Shown here: positions 1-6,199 of the stretch, piece by piece | How positions within the stretch are numbered: the first letter of the stretch is position 1 | How the letters are laid out: the number at the start of each line of letters is the position of its first letter | Origin: an uncultured Collinsella sp. | Lineage (GTDB): Bacteria; Actinomycetota; Coriobacteriia; Coriobacteriales; Coriobacteriaceae | Length of the DNA stretch: 8,831 nt | NCBI GenBank assembly: GCA_937981515.1 | Contig: CALJNY010000357.1 | Coordinates: 1 to 8,831 of the forward strand | Reading direction: 5' to 3' | Made by a program: the position numbers and the translations under genes | Notes under the pieces: model-generated | Seen by the model: only the letters and a program-made list of their open reading frames with translations | What the model was told of the DNA's origin: nothing | The model's database searches: none

Positions 1-1107
1 GTCGAGCGTCGTGGAGAAACGCTCCTCCTCGGAGGCGACGATGCCCTTGACGAGCGCAACGTTTTTGAGCAGCTCGGGATAGGCCTCGCCCATCTGAGCG
101 TTGACCTCGTCGATGAACTTGGTCAGGAAGGCGCCCTCGATGCCCAGCAGGCGACCGTGGAACACGGCGCGGCGGAGCAGGCGGCGAAGGACGTACTCGC
201 GACCCTCGTTACCGGGAAGGATGCCGTCCGAGATCATAAAGTCGACGGCACGGGAGTGGTCGGCGATGATGCGCAAGGAACGGCTGGCGCCGGAGTAATC
301 GTCGGCGTCATAGGTCTTGCCGCTAATCTCCTCACCCAGCTTGATGAGGTGCTGCATAAGATCGCCGTCGTAGTTAGCGGTCTTGTGCTGCATGATAGCG
401 GCCATGCGCTCCAGACCCATGCCCGTATCGAGGTTGCGGTGCGGCAGCTCCGGCATGGAGCCGTCCTCCTGACGGTCGTACTGGGTAAACACGAGGTTCC
501 AGAACTCAAGGAAGCGATCGCAGTCGCAGCCGGGCTTGCAGTCGGGGCTGCCGCAACCGACCTCCTCGCCCATGTCAAAGTAGATCTCGGAGCACGGACC
601 GCAGGGGCCGGTGGGGCCAGCGGCCCAGAAGTTGTCGTCCTCGCCCAGACGCGAGATGTGATCCTCGGCAACGCCCAGAGAGCGCCACACATCGTGGGTC
701 TCGTCGTCCTCGGTAAAGACGGTGAAGTACAGGCGGTCGAGCGGCAGCTTGAACTCCTTGGTGATGAGCTCAAAGGCCCAAGCGCAGGCCTGCTGCTTGG
801 AGACGCCGCCAAAGGAGAAGTCGCCGAGCATCTCGAAGAAGGACAGGTGACGGCCGTCCTCGCCGATGCAGTCGATGTCGTTGGTGCGGACGCATTTCTG
901 GCAGGAGATCGCGCCGATCTCCTTCATGGTCTTCTTACCCTGGTAGTACTCCTTAAACTGGTTCATGCCGGCGTTGGCAAGCAGCAGCGAAGGATCGTCG
1001 GGGACGAGGGACGAAGAAGGATAGAGCTTAAGACCGCGCTCCTCAAAGAAGTTGAGGAACTTGGAGCGAATCTCGGCCGTAGTCATTGACGGGTAGTCAG
1101 CACTCAT
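1..1107 (-). CDS. alaS: Alanyl-tRNA synthetase, N-terminal part (gene runs off the left edge)
   Basis: Charges tRNA-Ala with alanine in the cytoplasm (class IIc synthetase). The window holds the first 369 residues of a protein that is usually about 870-890 long, so the catalytic domain is present, and the editing and C-terminal domains lie outside. Visible motifs: the N-terminal block with VP..P and NAGMNQFK near residues 34-52; motif 2 with GEDGRH and FFEMLG near 82-95; DNFW and GPTGPCGPCSEI near 158-175; motif 3 region NLDTGMGLERM at 225-235. The start at 1107 is preceded by GAGGAG (1117-1122) at 9 nt; a second Met at codon 8 (1086) lacks this support. Two details differ from the usual pattern: Asp replaces Asn in the normally conserved GNFSFG (residue 96), and a Cys-rich stretch (C185, C190, C194, C196) precedes RFLEFWN. 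Recognition is very secure. Confidence 0.97.
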   Translation of the reverse strand, partial: MSADYPSMTTAEIRSKFLNFFEERGLKLYPSSSLVPDDPSLLLANAGMNQFKEYYQGKKTMKEIGAISCQKCVRTNDIDCIGEDGRHLSFFEMLGDFSFGGVSKQQACAWAFELITKEFKLPLDRLYFTVFTEDDETHDVWRSLGVAEDHISRLGEDDNFWAAGPTGPCGPCSEIYFDMGEEVGCGSPDCKPGCDCDRFLEFWNLVFTQYDRQEDGSMPELPHRNLDTGMGLERMAAIMQHKTANYDGDLMQHLIKLGEEISGKTYDADDYSGASRSLRIIADHSRAVDFMISDGILPGNEGREYVLRRLLRRAVFHGRLLGIEGAFLTKFIDEVNAQMGEAYPELLKNVALVKGIVASEEERFSTTLD

Positions 1108-1153
1108 AGAGGGAATCTCCTCGGTTTCACATCGAAACAGTTCAAACGTAACG

Positions 1154-1181
1154 ATATTACCATCCCACCGCGACTGTGCAA
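1154..1181 (-). promoter_or_regulatory. Candidate promoter of alaS
   Basis: On the minus strand TTGCAC (1176-1181) and TAATAT (1154-1159) are separated by 16 nt, about 46 nt upstream of the alaS start. Each box is only a partial match to the housekeeping consensus (TTG conserved; 4 of 6 in the -10). The -35 box begins inside the T-run of the terminator just upstream, so the gene appears insulated and separately transcribed. Confidence 0.4.
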
Positions 1182-1209
1182 AAAAGAGGGCCGCCAAACA
1201 GCGACCCTC
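1180..1209 (-). terminator. Rho-independent terminator, minus strand
   Basis: A 9-bp stem with one G-U pair (arms 1201-1209 and 1186-1194, loop 1195-1200) is followed on the minus strand by six Ts (1185-1180). The other strand has no T-run, so it acts in the minus direction only. No minus-strand gene ends close to it. The nearest is the AI-2E gene, 340 bases upstream beyond the small plus-strand gene, so it probably ends read-through from that operon. It also shields alaS. Confidence 0.75.
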
Positions 1210-1246
1210 CAGCGAAAGTGCATGTTATTTAGGACAGTCAAATTCT

Positions 1247-1273
1247 TTGAATAACAAATGACTGCTGTAGAAT
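1247..1273 (+). promoter_or_regulatory. Possible promoter of the small plus-strand gene
   Basis: TAGAAT (1268-1273, 5 of 6 to TATAAT) lies 33 nt before the start codon of the small membrane protein. TTGAAT (1247-1252) is 15 nt upstream, which is shorter than ideal. An alternative -10 is CATAAT at 1276-1281. The region is clearly more AT-rich than its surroundings, so chance matches are easy and this is a weak call. Confidence 0.25.
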
Positions 1274-1306
1274 TACATAATAAAGTTCACCCGGAAGGAG
1301 CGATCG

Positions 1307-1546
1307 ATGAAAAGCAAACGATTTATCCTGAATGCACTTCTGGTAGTAGTACTTTTAGCGCTCTTGGCCTTCTCCCAATGGTACGCAAACCAACCAGCAT
1401 TTGGCTACGTACTGTATGCAGTGACATCCGGCGACAACGCTTATTGCCCTCTACGCGCAATTGACATTCTCTATTTCTATGTAGCCGGCCCCTTATCAGT
1501 CGCTTTGCTCGTGTTTCTTGTCTTTTACAATATCAAGAAACGTTAA
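1307..1546 (+). CDS. Small two-helix membrane protein of unknown function
   Basis: 79 residues, not recognised. The N-terminus is basic (MKSKR), followed by a strongly hydrophobic helix (about residues 6-25). A short polar loop with a Cys (CPLR) follows, then a second hydrophobic helix (about 53-74) and a basic end (KKR). This predicts a two-pass membrane protein with both ends in the cytoplasm. The first helix could instead be an uncleaved signal anchor. A strong ribosome site GGAAGGAG (1293-1300) sits 6 nt before the ATG, which supports real translation. GC content is about 44% by my count (106 of 240), well below the neighbours (near 60% in a sampled line), a possible sign of later arrival. 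It is the only plus-strand gene here. Its stop lies 6 bases from the stop of the convergent AI-2E gene, with no terminator between them. I cannot assign a function. Confidence 0.7.
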   Translation: MKSKRFILNALLVVVLLALLAFSQWYANQPAFGYVLYAVTSGDNAYCPLRAIDILYFYVAGPLSVALLVFLVFYNIKKR

Positions 1547-1552
1547 CGGAGC

Positions 1553-2965
1553 TTATTTGGAATCCGAATCATCCATGGAGCCGTCGATGCCGGTTTTGGT
1601 GTCGTCGTCCGTATTGGAATCGTCATCCTTGGCGAAGGGGTTCTTGAAAAAGCCTGTCGCGTCGGGCTGAAGACCCGACAGCTTAATCCAGGGATTATCG
1701 AGTTCTGGTTTGGGCATAGCCATAGCCTCCGGCGCAGTCTCGTTGCCGATGAGCTCGGACTCATAGATGAACGTATCGTCTCCAAGCGCGTCATAGGCGG
1801 CGACCGGGTTGCCCTCGGCATCGCGATACGGCGTTCCCTTAAACACGGCGCCGTCGTATGCCACGAGCTGGCGGCCGGTCTCGTTCTCAAAGTAGTAGAC
1901 GAAAATGCCCTTGAGGGCCGCGCACGACGGGATGGCGATGACCATGCCGATGGGGCCCATGAGTGCCGAACCAATAACGAGGGCCGTCAGGCTCATGATG
2001 GGATGCACCTGGACCGAGCTCTGCATGACCTTAGGCGAAATGACGTTGTCGGTGACATTTTGTGCCACCATAGTCACGATCAAGGTCCATAACGCCAGCA
2101 TGGGGCTGAACATAAAGCCGAGCACCGTGGCAATCGCAGCGCTCACCCAGGGTCCGACAACCGGAACCAAGTGCATGATGCCGGTAAAGATGGCCATGAG
2201 TGCTGCGTATGGATGGCCAATGAGCGTAAAGCCGATAAAGGCGAGGATGCCACCGCAGATCGACGTTACGACCATGCCACGCATGTAGCCGCCGACCGAG
2301 CGCGAAAGAATCGCGACCATAAAACGGTACGAGGTCTCCTTTTCCTGACCAATGATGGTGCAGACCTCGTGGTGCATGCGGGGATAGTCGCAGGCCAACC
2401 AATAGGCAAGCACCAAGCCCAGGAAGATGACGAACAGCTGCGAGGCCGTATTGGTAATGAGCGGGAATACACCGCGACCGAGCTCGGCAGCGATTTGCGA
2501 GACATACTTGGACGCCACCGTAACGAGCGAAGAAAGGTTATCGTCCAGATACTCCTTGAGAGGCGTGTTATTGAGCGTCTTGGCATGCGAGATCATCTCG
2601 TTGAGGTCGCCACCAGCAACACGAAGCTGCTCGGGCAGGCGGCTCAGGACTTCCATGATCTGACCAAAGAGAATCGGCGACAAGATGCAAACGACGCCGA
2701 CGAGCACGGCAACGACCACAATAAGCGCAACAAGCGAACCGATGCCGCGATTCACGCCATGGTGCTCAAGCCAATTGGTGATCGGCGACATCACAAAAGC
2801 TATGATGGAACCGACAGCGAGAAACTCGATGACCGGCGCCAGGATGCCCATAAGGTTAAAGATGACGGCGGCGATGACAATGCAGCCGACGACGCCCCAA
2901 ATGCGCAACGTCAGAATACGGGTATCGCGCAGCGTTCGGTCGGTTTGTTGGGGGTGCTCATTCAT
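1553..2965 (-). CDS. AI-2E family (PerM-like) membrane transporter
   Basis: 470-residue polytopic membrane protein of the AI-2E/PerM family. Members have been linked to export of small molecules or to Na+/H+ antiport; the substrate here is unknown. Hydrophobic segments lie at about 20-42, 44-62, 75-100, 168-192, 230-260, 262-284, 287-305 and 323-350, with a soluble stretch at about 105-160, as is usual. Family signatures: LVPVVGPW at 266-273, ISPKV at 309-313, and HP..SL with the closing GPIGM..AIP at 321-346. After the last helix there is an unusually long tail (about 355-470) ending in an Asp/Ser-rich acidic stretch (447-469). The start ATG overlaps the sigma gene stop by 4 bases (ATGA) and has no good ribosome site of its own, so translation is probably coupled. 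An AI-2E gene near alaS recalls yrrI-alaS of Bacillus (from memory). Family assignment is firm, function is not. Confidence 0.9.
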   Translation of the reverse strand: MNEHPQQTDRTLRDTRILTLRIWGVVGCIVIAAVIFNLMGILAPVIEFLAVGSIIAFVMSPITNWLEHHGVNRGIGSLVALIVVVAVLVGVVCILSPILFGQIMEVLSRLPEQLRVAGGDLNEMISHAKTLNNTPLKEYLDDNLSSLVTVASKYVSQIAAELGRGVFPLITNTASQLFVIFLGLVLAYWLACDYPRMHHEVCTIIGQEKETSYRFMVAILSRSVGGYMRGMVVTSICGGILAFIGFTLIGHPYAALMAIFTGIMHLVPVVGPWVSAAIATVLGFMFSPMLALWTLIVTMVAQNVTDNVISPKVMQSSVQVHPIMSLTALVIGSALMGPIGMVIAIPSCAALKGIFVYYFENETGRQLVAYDGAVFKGTPYRDAEGNPVAAYDALGDDTFIYESELIGNETAPEAMAMPKPELDNPWIKLSGLQPDATGFFKNPFAKDDDSNTDDDTKTGIDGSMDDSDSK

Positions 2966-3753
2966 GAACGAACCATCACTCCGTCGGGGTCGATCTTGTC
3001 CTGAATCTTCTTAAGGGTACGACGCAGCAGACGCGAGACCTGTACCTGCGAGATGCCCAGCTTCTTGGCAATCTCGATCTGGGTCATGCCCTTCACAAAG
3101 CGCAGCTCGATTACCTCGCGCTCGCGCGGCGAGAAATCGCGGATGGCTTCCTCGATTACCAGGCGATCATCGGTAAAGTCGAGCTCGTTGTCGTCGTCGG
3201 CGTAGCGATCGAGAATCGAAGGCGCATCGTCAGAATCGGACGCACCGGGGGCCTCAATGGGCACCGAGGTGTAGGCCGAGGACGATTCCATGGCTTCGAG
3301 CACCTCGTCGACGGTCACGCCCAGGTAATCGGCGATTTCCTCAACCTTGGGCGAACGCTGTAGCTCGTTGGTGAGCTTATCGGTAGCCTGGTTGACCTTG
3401 GCCGAGAGCTCCTGCAAGCGACGGGGCACGCGCACGCTCCAGCCCTTGTCGCGGAAGTGGCGCTTAATCTCACCCAGAATGGTAGGTGTGGCAAACGTGG
3501 TGAACTCGAGCCCGCGCTCGGGGTCAAAGCGGTCGATAGCCTTGAGCAAGCCCAGATAGCCGACCTGCAAAAGGTCATCGAGCGGCTCGCCGCGGTTCTT
3601 AAATTTTTTGGCTAGAAACCTTACCAGGTTCATATGGGACATGACGAGCTGCTCGCGGGCATCCGGATCACCGGTCTCCTTATAACGGCGAAACAGATCG
3701 CGGGTTTTCTCCTTGTCCCAAGCGGTCTTGCCGCTCCGGGAACGTTCGGTCAT
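2962..3753 (-). CDS. SigB/SigF/SigG-type alternative RNA polymerase sigma factor
   Basis: 263-residue group 3 sigma-70 factor that directs RNA polymerase to an alternative (general stress or sporulation-like) promoter class. Region 2 spans about 36-105, with the core-binding and -10 reading block (DDLLQVGYLGLLKAIDRFD at 59-77, then FATPTILGEIKRHFRD). Region 3 is about 110-170. Region 4 is about 198-252, with the helix-turn-helix MTQIEIAKKLGISQVQVSRLLRR at 223-245. Length and the VRVPRRLQEL segment fit the SigB/SigF/SigG branch rather than sigma-70 or ECF factors. An acidic linker (172-197) separates regions 3 and 4. The start is one base after the stop of the anti-sigma gene, with only a weak AAGGCGG 9 nt upstream, which implies coupling of sigma to its partner. 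The 3' end overlaps the AI-2E start. Coriobacteriia are not known to me as sporulating, so a stress role is more likely; that is inference. Confidence 0.93.
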   Translation of the reverse strand: MTERSRSGKTAWDKEKTRDLFRRYKETGDPDAREQLVMSHMNLVRFLAKKFKNRGEPLDDLLQVGYLGLLKAIDRFDPERGLEFTTFATPTILGEIKRHFRDKGWSVRVPRRLQELSAKVNQATDKLTNELQRSPKVEEIADYLGVTVDEVLEAMESSSAYTSVPIEAPGASDSDDAPSILDRYADDDNELDFTDDRLVIEEAIRDFSPREREVIELRFVKGMTQIEIAKKLGISQVQVSRLLRRTLKKIQDKIDPDGVMVRS

Positions 3754-3754
3754 A

Positions 3755-4132
3755 TTAGATATCCGCCTTGAGGTCGAGGGAAAGCGTTAGGGGCGCCGTA
3801 GTCTTTTCGTAGGAATCGCACACGCTTGCAAGAATGAGCTCGGCATATACGGCAGCCTGGTCATCCTCATCGACAGTCGCCTGATCGCCAAAGGTAAAGG
3901 TCATACGCACGTGAGATTCGTCGACATCGAATTTGATCGAGATATCGTCGGAATCAACAGCCGTACAGCCAAAAATAAAGGCTTCCTCGGCGGCCATACG
4001 AATATCCTCGATGCGATCGACGGACATAGAGCACAGGGCGCCGACGTTGGCTGCCGTCATGCGCACCAAGCGCGCGAGACGCGGATCACCGGCAACGCTC
4101 AGCGTAATGGGGCAGGTTGCTTCGCTACTCAT
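3755..4132 (-). CDS. RsbW-like anti-sigma protein with degenerate ATPase motifs
   Basis: 125 residues, directly upstream of the sigma gene and very probably its anti-sigma factor. RsbW/SpoIIAB proteins hold the sigma factor and use a GHKL-type ATP site to phosphorylate an RsbV antagonist. The segment RIEDIRMAAEEAFIFG (40-55) lines up with the RsbW N-box helix (…DIEDSKIAVSEAVTN…), and VYAELILASVCDSYE (95-109) with its C-terminal helix. However, the metal-binding Asn of the N-box is Phe54, the DxG box after the FTFG strand (79-82) is missing, and so is the glycine-rich lid before the last helix. ATP binding and kinase activity are therefore doubtful. The start at 4132 has GAGGAG 7 nt upstream and gives a normal family length; the frame stays open to 4246, but that extension is Arg/Pro-rich shadow sequence. 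It overlaps the DUF948 gene by 8 bases. The family call rests partly on context. Confidence 0.75.
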   Translation of the reverse strand: MSSEATCPITLSVAGDPRLARLVRMTAANVGALCSMSVDRIEDIRMAAEEAFIFGCTAVDSDDISIKFDVDESHVRMTFTFGDQATVDEDDQAAVYAELILASVCDSYEKTTAPLTLSLDLKADI

Positions 4133-4715
4133 CGCAGGACTCCTCGGAGGTCTCGGCGGGCGTATAGGTGTAATACTGAGCAGGCTTGGCTGCGGCCTTC
4201 TGAGCCGCATCCGCACCATCGGCGGCCTCGTCCTCAGCCTCACCAATCAGAACGCGCTCGGTAGGCTGCTCGGCCTCTGCGGCAGCGGCTAGCTTGCGAT
4301 CTGCGTCGGATGCAGGAGCCTTCACCTTATTGAAGAGCTTCTGCACGGCGCCAGCCGCAGAGTCGGTCACGCTCGACACGGCGTTACTTGCCTCGGCCAC
4401 GCTACCCGTGACCTCGGAAATGTCGCGAACCACGGCTTCGACCTCTACGAGATTGGAAGTAAGGGCGTCGACGGCGGTCTTGCCCGATTTGAGGAGCGGC
4501 TCAACCTGGGCAAGTGCGGGGGTGAGCTCATCGACAGCGCCATCGAGCTTTGCCACCACGGGCTGAGCCTCGGCGATGGTGTTGTTGAGGTCGCTGACTG
4601 TCTTGTCGAGCGAATCAACGACGGTGCGGGTCTTGCGCAGCGTGAGCGCGAGTTCGATAACAGCCCACACGCCGACAACGGCAAGCAACAGCAGGGCGAT
4701 TTGAATGGGACTCAT
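4125..4715 (-). CDS. DUF948 membrane-anchored coiled-coil protein (YtxG-like)
   Basis: 196 residues. A single N-terminal membrane helix (about 4-26) is followed by a long helical region (about 28-130) with regular hydrophobic spacing and repeated V-x-x-L / L-x-x-x-V patterns, typical of DUF948. The C-terminal third (135-196) is low-complexity, Ala/Glu/Asp-rich and probably disordered. Topology is most likely a short outer end with a cytoplasmic coiled coil. The function of the family is unknown. B. subtilis YtxG belongs to it and is a SigB-dependent general stress protein (from memory), which fits a place in a sigma-factor operon. The start at 4715 has GGGAGG 5 nt upstream. It appears to be the first gene of the four-gene operon, and its last codons overlap the anti-sigma start (ATGAGTAG), so translation is coupled. 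It could serve as a membrane platform for the anti-sigma/sigma pair, but nothing here proves it. Confidence 0.85.
   Translation of the reverse strand: MSPIQIALLLLAVVGVWAVIELALTLRKTRTVVDSLDKTVSDLNNTIAEAQPVVAKLDGAVDELTPALAQVEPLLKSGKTAVDALTSNLVEVEAVVRDISEVTGSVAEASNAVSSVTDSAAGAVQKLFNKVKAPASDADRKLAAAAEAEQPTERVLIGEAEDEAADGADAAQKAAAKPAQYYTYTPAETSEESCDE
4140..4145 (-). promoter_or_regulatory. Ribosome binding site fixing the anti-sigma start
   Basis: GAGGAG on the minus strand, 7 nt before the ATG at 4132. It lies inside the end of the DUF948 coding sequence. It decides in favour of the short 125-residue product over the open extension to 4246. Confidence 0.75.
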
Positions 4716-4756
4716 ACAAGCCTCCCGAAGGAATCGAAATACAGACGCTCTTCATG

Positions 4757-4783
4757 GTACCCCAAAGAAGGGGAAAGATACCC
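4757..4783 (-). promoter_or_regulatory. Weak SigB/SigF-type -10 candidates before the sigma operon
   Basis: The 95-base gap between rarA and the DUF948 gene holds GGGTAT (4778-4783) and GGGTAC (4757-4762) on the minus strand. The SigB/SigF family -10 element is GGGTAT. No GTTT-type -35 element is found 14-17 nt upstream of either, so autoregulation by the encoded sigma factor is only a possibility. A C4-G4 hairpin (4760-4773) lies in the same place. Confidence 0.2.
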
Positions 4784-4810
4784 AAAGGGAATGTGCGAGG
4801 CGCCAATGAC

Positions 4811-6160
4811 CTACTTGGGAGCATTGCCGCTACGGTCGCGTTCGCTTTGTTCTACGCGCCACTCTTCCCAACCGCGGCCGGCAGGCTGCCAAAACGCACC
4901 GCGCTCCAGTCCCTCGGGCAAATAGCGCTGATCGACCCAGCCTTCGGGATAATCATGCGGATATTTATACACACCGTATTCGTCGCTGCCCGGGCGATGA
5001 CGGTCGCGCAGATAACTCGGTACCTCGCGCAGTCCACTTGAATGGATATCGGCCAGCGCCGCATCGATCGAAGCCTCGCACGCGTTGGATTTTGGTGCCA
5101 AGCACACATAGAGCGCAGCCTGAGCCAGGTTAATGCGACATTCGGGATAGCCAATGACCTCGGCAGATTTAAATGCGGCATGCGCCACCAAAAGCGCCTG
5201 CGGATCGGCGTTGCCGACGTCCTCGGAAGCATGGATCATAATACGGCGAGCAATAAACTTGGGGTCCTCTCCAGCATCGATCATGCGTGCAAGCCAATAG
5301 ATCGTGGCATCGGGGTCGCTGCCGCGCATAGACTTAATAAACGCACTGATAATGTCGTAGTGCATGTCGCCGTTTTTGTCATACGAAAAGCCACGACGCG
5401 GGTTGGCAATCTTCACGTCATCCACGGTGATGGGAAAGCGCTCCCCCGCCGCCGGCGCTGGCGTTCCCTCGGTATCGGGACGCGTGACGGCAATCTCGCT
5501 CGCAAGCTCAAGCGTCGTGAGCGCCGAGCGAGCGTCGCCCGCGGCCAGCGTGCAGATGGACTTGACCGTATCCTCATCGGCCGAGAACTTGCCGTTCAAA
5601 CCCTGCGGTGCCTCGAGCGCACGCTCGATGAGCGTCGCGATGTCCTCGTCCTTTAAGTGCTCAAGCTCAACCACGCGACCACGCGAGAGCAACGCCGAGT
5701 TGACCTCGAAGTACGGATTCTCCGTCGTGGCGCCAATCATAATGACGGTGCGGTTCTCAACCGCATGCAGCAGGGCATCCTGCTGCGACTTAGAGAAGCG
5801 ATGAATCTCGTCGATGAATAGAATAGTGCGGCGGTCGTAGGTATTCAGGCGCGTCTTGGCCTGGTCAATCACGCGACGCAGGTCCTTCACGGTACCCGTC
5901 ACGGCGCTGACCTCGACAAACTCGCTCTTGGTATGGTTAGCGATAATGTGGGCCAGCGTCGTTTTGCCCGTACCGGCCGGCCCATACAGAATCACACTCG
6001 ACAGCACGTCATGCTCAATCGCAGCACGCAGCCACGAGCCCTTACCGACGGCCTTTTGCTGACCCACGTACTCGTCGAGCGAATTGGGGCGCATGCGCAC
6101 CGCGAGCGGCGCATTTTTAAAGGAACGCTCGCGCGTCGAGGCAGAAAAAAGGTCGTCCAT
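4811..6160 (-). CDS. rarA: Replication-associated recombination protein A (AAA+ ATPase RarA/MgsA)
   Basis: 449-residue AAA+ ATPase acting at stalled replication forks and single-strand gaps, related to clamp loaders and to eukaryotic WRNIP1/Mgs1; E. coli RarA is 447 long. In order: N-terminal MDDLFS and a PLAVRMRP block (18-25); Walker A GPAGTGKT (60-67); Walker B ILFIDE (113-118); sensor 1 GATTENP (143-149); the SRG(R) segment at 159-162; and the C-terminal tetramerisation part with DPKFIARR (299-306), ASEDVGNADP (311-320) and the closing YKYPHDYPEGW...YLP block (398-414). All ATPase residues are intact. The start is uncertain: in-frame ATGs at 6160, 6166 and 6175 and a TTG at 6178 are possible, and none has a strong ribosome site. 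I chose 6160 because it gives the usual MDDLF start and has a weak GGGA upstream. It probably has its own promoter under LexA control. No clear terminator follows. Confidence 0.96.
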   Translation of the reverse strand: MDDLFSASTRERSFKNAPLAVRMRPNSLDEYVGQQKAVGKGSWLRAAIEHDVLSSVILYGPAGTGKTTLAHIIANHTKSEFVEVSAVTGTVKDLRRVIDQAKTRLNTYDRRTILFIDEIHRFSKSQQDALLHAVENRTVIMIGATTENPYFEVNSALLSRGRVVELEHLKDEDIATLIERALEAPQGLNGKFSADEDTVKSICTLAAGDARSALTTLELASEIAVTRPDTEGTPAPAAGERFPITVDDVKIANPRRGFSYDKNGDMHYDIISAFIKSMRGSDPDATIYWLARMIDAGEDPKFIARRIMIHASEDVGNADPQALLVAHAAFKSAEVIGYPECRINLAQAALYVCLAPKSNACEASIDAALADIHSSGLREVPSYLRDRHRPGSDEYGVYKYPHDYPEGWVDQRYLPEGLERGAFWQPAGRGWEEWRVEQSERDRSGNAPK

Positions 6161-6180
6161 AGCCATCCCGTGCATCAATC

Positions 6181-6192
6181 AAAAACGTTTTT
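6181..6192. promoter_or_regulatory. 12-bp perfect palindrome in the rarA leader
   Basis: AAAAACGTTTTT is a perfect palindrome about 20 bases before the rarA start, at or just after the expected transcription start (the -10 candidate is at 6200-6205). It could be an operator or a weak leader hairpin. AT-rich palindromes also arise by chance, and I do not recognise its binder. Confidence 0.3.
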
Positions 6193-6199
6193 CACTAAC

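Noticed and set aside
157..1089. A 310-codon plus-strand open frame opposite alaS
   Set aside because: It is the antisense shadow of a strongly conserved gene in GC-rich DNA: low-complexity Val/Ala/Gly-rich product, no ribosome site, no recognisable motif.
1108..1306. T-box or other riboswitch before alaS
   Set aside because: A terminator is present, but there is no T-box core (GGTGG.ACCGCG-like) or specifier stem. A promoter-like pair lies after the terminator, which argues for separate transcription rather than attenuation.
1258..1464. A plus-strand frame overlapping the start of the small membrane protein
   Set aside because: It has no ribosome site, overlaps the better supported frame at 1307-1546 and gives no coherent protein.
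2171..3004. A 277-codon plus-strand open frame opposite the AI-2E gene
   Set aside because: The Asp/Arg/His-rich product is typical of an antisense reading of membrane-helix codons; there is no start signal.
4133..4246. N-terminal extension of the anti-sigma protein
   Set aside because: The extension is Arg/Pro-rich, comes from another reading of the DUF948 gene, and the GAGGAG before 4132 fixes the shorter start.
4760..4773. C4-G4 hairpin after rarA as a terminator
   Set aside because: The stem is only 4 bp with a 6-base loop and no T-run follows on either strand, so termination cannot be claimed.
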